Assembly (NCBI RefSeq): GCF_907165205.1
Contig: NC_058196.1
Location: forward strand, 7,668,501 to 7,732,500
Direction: 5' to 3'
DNA length: 64,000 nucleotides
Source of the DNA: Coccinella septempunctata
Taxonomy: Eukaryota > Arthropoda > Insecta > Coleoptera > Coccinellidae
The position numbers and the translations under genes were made by a program. The notes beneath the pieces are model-generated. The model had not been told where the DNA came from, did not search any database, and worked only from the letters and a program-made list of their open reading frames with translations. Shown here piece by piece: positions 20,532 through 33,250 of this stretch (positions are counted from its first letter, which is position 1; each line of letters begins with the position of its first letter).

Positions 20532-22329
20532 TTACAATCCTCTCATATGGGACTTTGGTCGAATAATTGGTAAACCGATTGTGGTGAAATCCTTCCTTTC
20601 TGAATATGTATCTTTAATTCTCCTGACTGTAAGCTCCCAGGTTTCCAAAACCTCGTCGAAGAAGGCTGATCGTGGTTCGCCAACCATCGCTGTAGAAGGA
20701 TCAAGAGACGAGATAAGCGTCGGATACATATAAACTCGGCCACTCAGTATTTGGAAAGGTGTAAATGGGAATCTCCCATCAAATCTGACGGAGTTCTCGA
20801 AATGAATTAAATCCTTATCGAGACGATGCCACAGACATCTCAGCTCATCGTCAGAGTAGATATCCTGATGGATCTTCTCAGGAATAGGAATTCCATTCAG
20901 TGTATGGATGAAGGCGTATTTCATGATCAATAATTTCATTTTCGAATTTCCTCTCTTGATGGCCAGCTCGAACGGATTCAAATTCTGCTTGTTCAGCATG
21001 TCCAATCTTGCCCCATGTCGCAGAAGACAAGCTGCCATTGGCAGGTTCCCATAGGAGACTGCTTTGTGCAAAGGCCTCTCGCTGGCCATGTTTATCGCGT
21101 TTACGTCTATGCCACGTTCTGTGAGGATATATGTTGCTTCTTTGTAAATCTCCGGTTTCACATTCGTCAGCATCGCTAGGCAATGCAGACAATTTTTCAG
21201 TTTGAAATCGGTGTTGCTGGCATCGCTGGTGTTATCTAGAAGTAGCCTGATCAATTCAGGACTAAGCCATTTTTTAGCCATCAGCAGCAGCAGGGTGTTC
21301 CCCCTTATATCAATGGCATCTAAGTTGACGTTATATTTGAGAAGTTCTTCAATGCATTCTTTTCTCTTTTCACTGCTATCATTCACCATGTGGATAGGCT
21401 TGGAACCGTCGCATGTTTCTGCTTCAACATTGGCACCATTAGTCACCAGGGTTTCAACCAGATGGAAATGCCTAAATTGTATAGCCAGGTGGAGGGGGGT
21501 AACCTTTTTCGAGTCAGTGGCATTGACATTAGCTCCTTTTCGTAATAAAAACAGGACTTTCTCCAAATTTCCCGTTTCGACAGCCACATGAAGATCGGTT
21601 TTCTGAGGATCCTCAATATTTTCTTTTGGAATATTGATGGTCTGTAAAGAATTTAAGAGAAATCAGGCGATTGCTATGAAGTTAATACTTATATATCAGG
21701 TTTTGTGAACAACAAAAATTCAGTCGGTCTATACAGGATGAATCTGTGACTCTTACAAATATTTAAACAATATATTATCGAGGTGAAAAGAAACATTTTT
21801 TTATACCATTTTTTTCGATTCAGCCCTGATAAAAAGATATAGCCATTTTAAGTTTTCATAATGAGCCATAGAGAAACAAGATTCCCTTCAGAATAAAAGC
21901 AGAATCTTTGACACTACACATATATGGTTCTTTCAAACAGAATTGCAATCAGTCAAATCAGTTCATGGTACGTAATGGTCATAATGGAAAAACTGGAGAT
22001 GTAGGTGATATTTTGTGTTTAAAAAAGATTCATCAAATAAATGATAAACTATTTTGCGAAATTCATTTCATTCGATAAAACCTTTAGTGAGAGAAATTTT
22101 TTTTCATCAGCCTGTATCTTTTAAACCGAGCCGATTCGGAAAAAATGGTTCAGGAAAAAAATGTTTTTTTTGACCTCAAGAATATACTGTTAAAATGTTT
22201 GTACGAATCAAAGATTCCGCGTATACAAGAATTTTCAAGAATCATTGCAAATCTCTTTACAGAAAACTTTTATGCACTTACCATTTTGCGAGAATTGTGG
22301 TGTCTTGTTTTATTCTCTCTTCGCGACAT
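20532..22329 (-). CDS. Ankyrin-repeat protein, copy 3 (complete, 385 aa, inside satellite)
   Basis: Exon 1 is 22282-22329 (MSRRENKTRHHNSRKM) and exon 2 is 20532-21641, both on the minus strand, with the same phase-0 intron, splice sites and foldback as copy 2. No frameshift or stop has appeared. Relative to copy 2 the main frame has about 20 amino-acid changes and no length change. Some are found only here, such as RHFHL, KKWLSP, FKLKNC and IKDTYS; the rest are shared with copy 4. The seven ankyrin repeats and the unassigned C-terminal 120 residues are kept. Its own TATA box is present, so transcription from inside the satellite is possible unless heterochromatin silences it. Confidence 0.85.
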
Positions 22330-22426
22330 ATTTCAGGTTTTAAACACACTGTAGATTAAAAATTTTAACTGTACTGACACGATTGAAAAACGAAGCACAA
22401 CTGTACAAAGACACCCATTTACGTTC

Positions 22427-22435
22427 ATTTATATA
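22427..22435 (-). promoter_or_regulatory. TATA box, ankyrin copy 3
   Basis: TATATAAAT on the minus strand, in the same place relative to the start codon as in copy 2; the GTACAGTTG initiator is also kept. Satellite begins 90 bp further upstream, so any distal control elements are lost. Confidence 0.6.
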
Positions 22436-22525
22436 CTCGTAGGAATGGCTAGGTACGTAATTTTTTTCTGAGAACCGTAAGATGACCACCGAAATTTCTG
22501 CCCCCTTTCAAAATCTCAAACTACC

Positions 22526-25500
22526 TTTCAGTGGTCTATTCGGCAAAGTGTGATATCAATTCCTCGAAAACTGTTGGATCGATTCGAACCAAATCTTGAA
22601 ACTGCACATAGTTTTCGAATTGAGATGCACATGTTGAATTTCAGTTCGATAGTGCAGATAGGAATTGAGATTTCAGTGGTCTATTCGGCAAAGTGTGATA
22701 TCAATTCCTCAAAAACTGTTGAACCAATTCGACCCAAATCTTGAAACTGCACATAGTTTTCGAATTGAGATGCACATGTTGAATTTCAGATCAATAGTTC
22801 TGATAGGAATGAAGATTTCAGTAGTCGATTCGGCAAAATATCATTTCAATCCCTAAGGAACTATTGGATCGATTCGAACCAAATCGTGAAACTGCACATA
22901 GTTTTCGAAATGAGATGCACATGTTGAATTTCAGATCGATAGTTCTAATAGGAATGGAGATTTCAGAAGTCGATTCGACAAAATATCATTTCAATTCCTA
23001 AGGAACTATTGGATCAATTCGAATCAAATCTTGAAACTGCACATAGTTTTCGAATTGAGATGCACATGTTGAAATTCAGTTTGATAGTTCAGATAGAAAT
23101 TGAGATTTCAGTTGTCAATTCGGCAAAGTGTGATATCAATACCTCGAAAACTGTTGGATCAATTCGAACCAATTCTTGAAACTGCACATAGTTTTCGGAT
23201 TGAGATGTACATGTTGAATTTCAGTTCGATAGTGCAGATAGGAATTGAGATTTCAGTGGTCTATTCAGCAAAGTGTGATATCAATTCCTCGAAAACTGTT
23301 GGATCAATTCGAACCAAATCTTGAAACTGCACATAGTTTTCGAATTGAGATGCACATGTTGAAATTCAGTTCGATAGTGCAGATAGGAATTGAGATTTCA
23401 GTGGTCTATTCAGCAAAGTGTGATATCAATTCCTCGAAAACTGTTGGTTCAATTCGAACCAAATCTTGAAACTGCACATAGTTTTCGAATTGAGATGCAC
23501 ATGTTGAAATTCAGTTTGATAGTTCAGATAGAAATTGAGATTTCAGTGGTCTATTCAGCAAAGTGTGATATCAATTCCTCGAAAACTGTTGGATCAATTC
23601 GAACCAAATCTTGAAACTGCACATAGTTTTCGAATTGAGATGCACAGGTTGAAATTCAGTTTGATAGTTCAGATAGGAATTGAGATTTCAGTGGTCAATT
23701 CGGCAAAGTGTGATATCAATTCCTCGAAAACTATTGGATCGATTCGAACCAAATCGTGGAACTGCACATAGTTTTCGAATTGAGATGCACATGTTGAATT
23801 TCAGTTCGATAGTGCAGATAGGAATTGAGATTTCAGTGGTCTATTCGGCAAAGTGTGATATCAATTCCTCAAAAACTGTTGAACCAATTCGAACCAAATC
23901 TTGAAACTGCACATAGTTTTCGAATTGAGATCCACATGTTGAAATTCAGTTTGATAGTTCAGATAGGAATTGAGATTTCAGTGGTCTATTCGGCAAAGTG
24001 TGATTTCAATTCCTCGAAAACTGTTGGATCGATTCGAACCAAATCTTGAAACTGCACATAGTTTTCGAATTGAGATGCACATGTTGAATTTCAGTTCGAT
24101 AGTGCAGATAGGAATTGAGATTTCAGTGGTCTATTCGGCAAAGTGTGATTTCAATTCCTCGAAAACTGTTGGATCGATTCGAACCAAATCTTGAAACTGC
24201 ACATAGTTTTCGAATTGAGATGCACATGTTGAATTTCAGTTCGATAGTGCAGATAGGAATTGAGATTTCAGTGGTCTATTCGGCAAAGTGTGATATCAAT
24301 TCCTCAAAAACTGTTGAACCAATTCGACCCAAATCTTGAAACTGCACATAGTTTTCGAATTGAGATGCACATGTAGAATTTCAGATCGATAGTTCTGATA
24401 GGAATGAAGATTTCAGTAGTCGATTCGGCAAAATATCATTTCAATCCCTAAGGAACTATTGGATCGATTCGAACCAAATCGTGAAACTGCACATAGTTTT
24501 CGAAATGAGATGCACATGTTGAATTTCAGATCGATAGTTCTAATAGGAATTGATAGTTCAGATAGAAATTGAGATTTCAGTGGTCTATTCAGCAAAGTGT
24601 GATATCAATTCCTCGAAAACTGTTGGATCAATTCGAACCAAATCTTGAAACTGCACATAGTTTTCGAATTGAGATGCACATGTTGAAATTCAGTTTGATA
24701 GTTCAGATAGGAATTGAGATTTCAGTGGTCAATTCGGCAAAGTGTGATATCAATTCCTCGAAAACTATTGGATCGATTCGAACCAAATCGTGGAACTGCA
24801 CATAGTTTTCGAATTGAGATGCACATGTTGAATTTCAGTTCGATAGTGCAGATAGGAATTGAGATTTCAGTGGTCTATTCGGCAAAGTGTGATATCAATT
24901 CCTCAAAAACTATTGAACCAATTCGACCCAAATCTTGAAACTGCACATAGTTTTCGAATTGAGATGCACATGTTGAATTTCAGATCGATAGTTCTGATAG
25001 GAATGAAGATTTCAGTAGTCGATTCGGCAAAATATCATTTCAATCCCTAAGGAACTATTGGATCGATTCGAACCAAATCGTGAAACTGCACATAGTTTTC
25101 GAAATGAGATGCACATGTTGAATTTCAGTTTGATAGTTCAGATAGAAATTGAGATTTCAGTTGTCAATTCGGCAAAGTGTGATATCAATACCTCGAAAAC
25201 TGTTGGATCAATTCGAACCAATTCTTGAAACTGCACATAGTTTTCGGATTGAGATGTACATGTTGAATTTCAGTTCGATAGTGCAGATAGGAATTGAGAT
25301 TTCAGTGGTCTATTCAGCAAAGTGTGATATCAATTCCTCGAAAACTGTTGGATCAATTCGAACCAAATCTTGAAACTGCACATAGTTTTCGAATTGAGAT
25401 GCACATGTTGAAATTCAGTTTGATAGTTCAGATAGAAATTGAGATTTCAGTGGTCTATTCAGCAAAGTGTGATATCCATTCCTCGAAAACTGTTGGATCA

Positions 25501-28500
25501 ATTCGAACCAAATCTTGAAACTGCACATAGTTTTCGAATTGAGATGCACATGTTGAATTTCAGTTCGATAGTGCAGATAGGAATTGAGATTTCAGTGGTC
25601 TATTCGGCAAAGTGTGATATCAATTCCTCAAAAACTGTTGAACCAATTCGACCCAAATCTTGAAACTGCACATAGTTTTCGAATTGAGATGCACATGTTG
25701 AATTTCAGATCGATAGTTCTGATAGGAATGAAATTTTCAGTAGTCGATTCGGCAAAATATCATTTCAATCCCTAAGGAACTATTGGATCGATTCGAACCA
25801 AATCGTGAAACTGCACATAGTTTTCGAAATGAGATGCACATGTTGAATTTCAGATCGATAGTTCTAATAGGAATGGAGATTTCAGAAGTCGATTCGACAA
25901 AATATCATTTCAATTCCTAAGGAACTATTGGATCAATTCGAACCAAATCTTGAAACTGCTCATAGTTTTCGTATTGAGATGCACATGTTGAATTTCAGTT
26001 CGATAGTTCAGATAGAAATTGAGATTTCAGTGGTCAATTCGGCAAAGTGTGATATCAATTCCTCGAAAACTGTTGGATCAATTCGAACCAAATCTTGAAA
26101 CTGCACGTAGTTTTCGAATTGAGATGCACATGTTGAATTTCAGTTCGATAGTGCAGATAGGAATTGAGATTTCAGTGGTCTATTCAGCAAAGTGTGATAT
26201 CAATTCCTCGAAAACTGTTGGATCAATTCGAACCAAATCTTGAAACTGCACATAGTTTTCGAATTGAGATGCACATGTTGAAATTCAGTTTGATAGTTCA
26301 GATAGAAATTGAGATTTCAGTGGTCTATTCAGCAAAGTGTGATATCAATTCCTCGAAAACTGTTGGATCAATTCGAACCAAATCTTGAAACTGCACATAG
26401 TTTTCGAATTGAGATGCACATGTTGAAATTCAGTTTGATAGTTCAGATAGGAATTGAGATTTCAGTGGTCAATTCGGCAAAGTGTGATATCAATTCCTCG
26501 AAAACTATTGGATCGATTCGAACCAAATCGTGGAACTGCACATAGTTTTCGAATTGAGATGCACATGTTGAATTTCAGTTCGATAGTGCAGATAGGAATT
26601 GAGATTTCAGTGGTCTATTCGGCAAAGTGTGATATCAATTCCTCAAAAACTGTTGAACCAATTCGAACCAAATCTTGAAACTGCACATAGTTTTCGAATT
26701 GAGATCCACATGTTGAAATTCAGTTTGATAGTTCAGATAGAAATTGAGATTTCAGTTGTCAATTCGGCAAAGTGTGATATCAATTCCTCGAAAACTGTTG
26801 GATCAATTCGAACCAAATCTTGAAACTGCACGTAGTTTTCGAATTGAGATGCACATGTTGAATTTCAGTTCGATAGTGCAGATAGGAATTGAGATTTCAG
26901 TGGTCTATTCGGCAAAGTGTGATTTCAATTCCTCGAAAACTGTTGGATCGATTCGAACCAAATCTTGAAACTGCACATAGTTTTCGAATTGAGATGCACA
27001 TGTTGAATTTCAGTTCGATAGTGCAGATAGGAATTGAGATTTCAGTGGTCTATTCGGCAAAGTGTGATATCAATTCCTCAAAAACTGTTGAACCAATTCG
27101 ACCCAAATCTTGAAACTGCACATAGTTTTCGAATTGAGATGCACATGTAGAATTTCAGATCGATAGTTCTGATAGGAATGAAGATTTCAGTAGTCGATTC
27201 GGCAAAATATCATTTCAATCCCTAAGGAACTATTGGATCGATTCGAACCAAATCGTGAAACTGCACATAGTTTTCGAAATGAGATGCACATGTTGAATTT
27301 CAGATCGATAGTTCTAATAGGAATTGATAGTTCAGATAGAAATTGAGATTTCAGTGGTCTATTCAGCAAAGTGTGATATCAATTCCTCGAAAACTGTTGG
27401 ATCAATTCGAACCAAATCTTGAAACTGCACATAGTTTTCGAATTGAGATGCACATGTTGAAATTCAGTTTGATAGTTCAGATAGGAATTGAGATTTCAGT
27501 GGTCAATTCGGCAAAGTGTGATATCAATTCCTCGAAAACTATTGGATCGATTCGAACCAAATCGTGGAACTGCACATAGTTTTCGAATTGAGATGCACAT
27601 GTTGAATTTCAGTTCGATAGTGCAGATAGGAATTGAGATTTCAGTGGTCTATTCGGCAAAGTGTGATATCAATTCCTCAAAAACTGTTGAACCAATTCGA
27701 ACCAAATCTTGAAACTGCACATAGTTTTCGAATTGAGATGTACATGTTGAATTTCAGTTCGATAGTTCAGATAGGAATTGAGATTTCAGTGGTCAATTCG
27801 GCAAAGTGTGATATCAATTCCTCGAAAACTGTTGGATCAATTCGAACCAAATCTTGAAACTGCACATAGTTTTCGAATTGAGATGCACATGTTGAATATC
27901 AGTTCGATAGTGCAGAAAGGAATTGAGATTTCAGTGGTCTATTCGGCAAAGTTTGATATCAATTCATCAAAAACTGTTGAACCAATTCGTCCCAAATCTT
28001 GAAACTGCACATAGTTTTCGAATTGAGATGCACATGTTGAATTTCAGTTCGATAGTGCAGATAGGAATTGAGATTTCAGTGGTCTATTCGGCAAAGTGTG
28101 ATATCAATTCCTCAAAAACTGTTGAACCAATTCGAACCAAATCTTGAAACTGCACATAGTTTTCGAATTGAGATGCAAATGTTGAAATTCAGTTTGATAG
28201 TTCAGATAGAAATTGAGATTTCAGTTGTCAATTCGGCAAAAGAGTGATATCAATTCCTCGAAAACTGTTGGATCAATTCGAACCAAATCTTGAAACTGCA
28301 CGTAGTTTTCGAATTGAGATGCACATGTTGAATTTCAGTTCGATAGTGCAGATAGGAATTGAGATTTCAGTGGTCTATTCGGAAAAGTGTGATATCAATT
28401 CCTCGAAAACTGTTGGATCGATTCGAACCAAATCTTGAAACTGCACATAGTTTTCGAATTGAGATGCACATGTTGAATTTCAGTTCGATAGTTCAGATAG

Positions 28501-29293
28501 GAATTGAGATTTCAGTGGTCTATTCGGCAAAGTATGATATCAATTCCTCAAAAACTGTTGAACCAATTCGAACCAAATCTTGAAACTGTACATAGTTATC
28601 GAATTGAGATGCACATGTTGAATTTCAGTTCGATAGTTCAGATAGAAATTGAGATTTCAGTGGTCAATTCGACAAAGTGTGATATCAATTCCTCGAAAAC
28701 TGTTGGATCAATTCGAACCAAATCTTGAAACTGCACGTAGTTTTCGAATTGAGATGCACATGTTGAAATTCAGTTTGATAGTTCAAATAGAAATTGAGAT
28801 TTCAGTTGTCAATTCGGCAAAGTGTGATATCAAAACCTCGAAAACTGTTGGATCAATTCGAACCAAATCTTGAAACTGCACATAGTTTTCGGATTGAGAT
28901 GTACATGTTGAATTTCAGTTCGATAGTTCAGATAGGAATTGAGATTGCAGTGGTCAATTCGGCAAAGTGTGATATCAATTCCTCGAAAACTATTGGATCG
29001 ATTCGACCCAAATCGTGAAACTGCATATAGTTTTCGAATTGAGATGCACCTGTTGAATTTCAGATCGATAGTTCTGATAGGAATGAAGATTCCAGTAGTC
29101 GATTCGGCAAAATATCATTTCAATTCCTAAGGAACTATTGGATCGATTCGAACCAAATCTTGAAACTGCACATAGTTTTCGAATTGAGATGCACATGTTG
29201 AATTTCAGTTCGATAGTTCAGATAGGAATTGAGATTTCAGTGGTCAATTCGGCAAAGTGTGATATCAATTCCTCGAAAACTGTTGGATCAATT
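22526..29293 (+). repeat. 145-bp satellite, block B (forward orientation)
   Basis: About 47 monomers. A higher-order copy with offset 2,774 bp links roughly 23,535-24,940 with 26,309-27,715; both copies contain the same aberrant monomer (AATAGGAATTGATAGTTCAGA at about 24,541 and 27,315). The block ends at an orientation switch inside CAATTCGAA. The 60-78-codon frames repeating every 145 bp start at TTG and shift frame each monomer, so they are by-products of the repeat. Confidence 0.93.
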
Positions 29294-32200
29294 CGAAAAC
29301 TATGTGCAGTTTCAAGATTTGGTTCGAATTGATCCAACAGTTTTCGAGGAATTGATATCACACTTTGCCGAATAGACCACTGAAATCTCAATTCCTATCT
29401 GAACTATCAAACTGAATTTCAACATGTGCATCTCAATTCGAAAACTACGTGCAGTTTCAAGATTTGGTTCGAATTGATTGAACAGTTTTCGAGGAATTGA
29501 TATCACACTTTGTCGAATTGACCACTGAAATCTCAATTTCTATCTGAACTATCGAACTGAAATTCAACATGTGCATCTCAATTCGAAAACTATGTGAAGT
29601 TTCAAGATTTGGGTCGAATTGGTTCAACAGTTTTTGAGGAATTGATATCACACTTTGCCGAATAGACCACTGAAATCTCAATTTCTATCTGAACTATCAA
29701 ACTGAATTTCAACATGTGCATCTCAATTCGAAAACTATGTGCAGTTTCAAGATTTGGTTCGAATTGGTTCAACAGTTTTTGAGGAATTGATATCACACTT
29801 TGCCGAATTGACCACTGAAATCTCAATTCCTATCTGAACTATCGAACTGAAATTTAACATGTACATCTCAATCCGAAAACTATGTGCAGTTTCAAGATTT
29901 GGTCCGAATTGATCCAACAGTTTTCGAGGTATTGATATCACACTTTGCCGAATTGACCACTGAAATCTCAATTTCTATCTGAACTATCGAACTGAAATTC
30001 AACATGTGTATCTCAATACGAAAACTATGAGCAGTTTCAAGATTTGGTTCGAATTGATCCAATAGTTCCTTAGGAATTGAAATGACATTTTGTCGAATCG
30101 ACTTCTGAAATCTCCATTCCTATTAGAACTATCGATCTGAAATTCAACATGTGCATCTCATTTCGAAAACTATGTGCAGTTTCACGATTTGGTTCGAATC
30201 GATCCAATAGTTCCTTAGGGATTGAAATGATATTTTGCCGAATCGACTACTGAAATCTCAATTCCTATCTGAACTATCGAACTGAAATTCAACATGTACA
30301 TCTCAATCCGAAAACTATGTGCAGTTTCAAGATTTGGTTCGAATTGATCCAACAGTTTTCGAGGAATTGATATCACACTTTGCCGAATTGACAACTGAAA
30401 TCTCAATTTCTATCTGAACTATCAAACTGAATTTCAACATGTGGATCTCAATTCGAAAACTATGTCCAGTTTCAAGATTTGGTTCGAATTGGTTCAACAG
30501 TTTTTGAGGAATTGATATCACACTTTGCCGAATAGACCACTGAAATCTCAATTCCTATCTGCACTATCGAACTGAAATTCAACATGTGCATCTCAATTCG
30601 AAAACTATGTGCAGTTTCAAGATTTGGTTCGAATTGATCCAAAAGTTTTCGAGGAATGGATATCACACTTTGCTGAATAGACCACTGAAATCTCAATTCC
30701 TATCTGCACTATCGAACTGAAATTCAACATGTGCATCTCAATTCGAAAACTACGTGCAGTTTCAAGATTTGGTTCGAATTGATCCAACAGTTTTCGAGGA
30801 ATTGATATCACACTCATTTCCTATCTGAACTATCGAACTGAAATTCAACATGTGCATCTCAATCCGAAAACTATGAGCAGTTTCAAGATTTGGTTCGAAT
30901 TGATCCAATAGTTCTTTAGGAATTGAAATGATATTTTGTCGACTCGACTTCTGAAATCTCCATTCCATTTAGAACTATCGATCTGAAATTCAACATGTGC
31001 ATCTCATTTCGAAAACTATGTGCAGTTTCACGATTTGGGTCGAATTGGTTCAAGAGTTTTTGAGGAATTGATATCACACTTTGCCGAATAGACTACTGAA
31101 ATCTCAATTCCTTTCTGCACTATCGAACTGAAATTCGAAATGTGCATCTCAATTCAAAAACTATGTGCAGTTTCAAGATTTGGTTCGAATTGATCCAACA
31201 GTTTTCGAGGAATTGATATCACAGTTTGCCGAATTGACCACTGAAATCTCAATTCCTATCTGAACTATCGAACTGAAATTCAACATGTGCATCTCAATTC
31301 GAAAACTATGTGCAGTTTCAAGATTTGCACTATCGAACTGAAATTCAAGATGTGCATCTCAATTCGAAAACTATGTACAGTTTCAAGATTTTGTTCGAAT
31401 TGATCCAACAGTTTTCGAGGAATTGATATCACACTTAGCCGAATTGACCACTGAAATCTCAATTCCTATCTGAACTATCGAGAAGAAATTCAACATGTGC
31501 ATCTCAATTCTAAAACTATGTGCAGTTTCAAGATTTGGGTCGAATTGGTTCAACAGTTTTTGAGGAATTGATATCACACTTTGCCGAATAGACCACTAAA
31601 ATCTCAATTCCTATCTGCACTATCGAACTGAAATTCAACATGTGCCTCTCAATTCGAAAACTATGTGCAGTTTCAAGATTTGATTCGAATTGATTCAACA
31701 GTTTTTAGGAATTGATATCATACCGTGCCGAATAGACCACTGAAATCTCAATTGCTATCAGAACTATCGAACTCAAATTCAACATATGCATCTCATTTCG
31801 AAAACTATGTGCAGTTCCACGATTTGGTTCGAATCGATCCAATAGTTTTCGAGGAATTGATATCACACTTTGCCGAATTGACCACTGAAATCTCAATTCC
31901 TATCTGAACTATCGAACTGAAATTCAACATGTACATCTCAATCCGAAAACTATGTGCAGTTTCAAGATTTGGTTCGAATTGATCCAACAGTTTTCGAGGT
32001 ATTGATATCACACTTTGCCGAATTGACCACTGAAATCTCAATTTCTATCTGAACTATCGATCTGAAATTCAACATGTGCATCTCATTTCGAAAACTATGT
32101 GCAGTTTCACGATTTGGTTCGAATCGATCCAATAGTTCCTTAGGGATTGAAATGATATTTTGCCGAATCGACTACTGAAATCTTCATTCCTATCAGAACT

Positions 32201-32974
32201 ATCGATCTGAAATTCAACATGTGCATCTCAATTCGAAAACTATGTGCAGTTTCAAGATTTGGGTCGAATTGGTTCAACAGTTTTTGAGGAATTGATATCA
32301 CACTTTGCCGAATAGACCACTGAAATCTCAATTCCTATCTGCACTATCGAACTGAAATTCAACATGTGCATCTCAATTCGAAAACTATGTGCAGTTTCGA
32401 GATTTGGTTCGAATCGATCCAACAGTTTTCGAGGAATTGATATCACACTTTGCCGAATAGACCACTGAAATCTCAATTCCTATCTGCACTATCGAACTGA
32501 AATTCAACATGTGCATCTCAATTCGAAAACTACGTGCAGTTTCAAGATTTGGTTCGAATTGATCCAACAGTTTTCGAGGAATTGATATCACACTTTGCCG
32601 AATTGACAACTGAAATCTCAATTTCTATCTGAACTATCAAACTGAATTTCAACATGTGGATCTCAATTCGAAAACTATGTGCAGTTTCAAGATTTGGTTC
32701 GAATTGGTTCAACAGTTTTTGAGGAATTGATATCACACTTTGCCGAATAGACCACTGAAATCTCAATTCCTATCTGTACTATCGAACTGAAATTCAACAT
32801 GTGCATCTCAATTCGAAAACTATGTGCAGTTTCAAGATTTGGTTCGAATTGATCCAACAGTTTTCGAGGAATGGATATCACACTTTGCTGAATAGACCAC
32901 TGAAATCTCAATTCCTATCTGCACTATCGAACTGAAATTCAACATGTGCATCTCAATTCGAAAACTACGTGCAG
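29294..32974 (-). repeat. 145-bp satellite, block C (reverse orientation)
   Basis: About 25 monomers between the orientation switch and the second ankyrin cassette. The left part up to about 30,250 matches 37,335-38,291 (offset 8,041); the right part from about 31,562 matches block A (offset 12,719). A rearranged monomer with a roughly 80-bp loss lies near 31,325. Confidence 0.92.
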
Positions 32975-33186
32975 ATTGCGTTAATTACAGTTTTTGCGAG
33001 TGTTACCAAAGATTCGGTGAAATCCTGAATTTTTCTTCCATTTAATGTGTGTTGTTTCGTTCAAAACCTTCCCGAGAGAACTTAAAAAATAAGTTATAAA
33101 TAAAGTCAATGTACAGTTAACTTTCATTAGAAGTGGGATTTTCAGGATGTGCATTAATTTTTTACGCAGTGTATTTTAACGATGAA

Positions 33187-33192
33187 TTTATT
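33187..33192 (-). terminator. Poly(A) signal AATAAA, ankyrin copy 4
   Basis: Same position relative to the stop as in the other copies. Confidence 0.6.
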
Positions 33193-33250
33193 AACAGAAA
33201 AAAAGCATTCTTTGAATCGATATATACATTAATATAAACACAATTATTAT

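Larger units (their letters stand above)
20256..22525 (-). repeat. Ankyrin gene cassette 1 inserted in satellite
   Basis: This 2,270-bp island is the reverse complement of 10,827-13,074 near copy 2, about 95% alike. It also carries about 33 bp (20,256-20,288, with ACAGTTTTTGCGAGTG) that copy 2 lacks. It takes in about 90 bp upstream of the TATA box and roughly 180 bp beyond the poly(A) signal, a whole transcription unit. Satellite abuts both edges and points away on each side. No target-site duplication or terminal repeat is visible. Confidence 0.88.

Noticed and set aside
22526..29293. Hammerhead ribozyme in the satellite monomer
   Set aside because: GAAAC occurs (CTTGAAACTGC), but no CTGAnGA partner or supporting stems were seen in the consensus on either strand.
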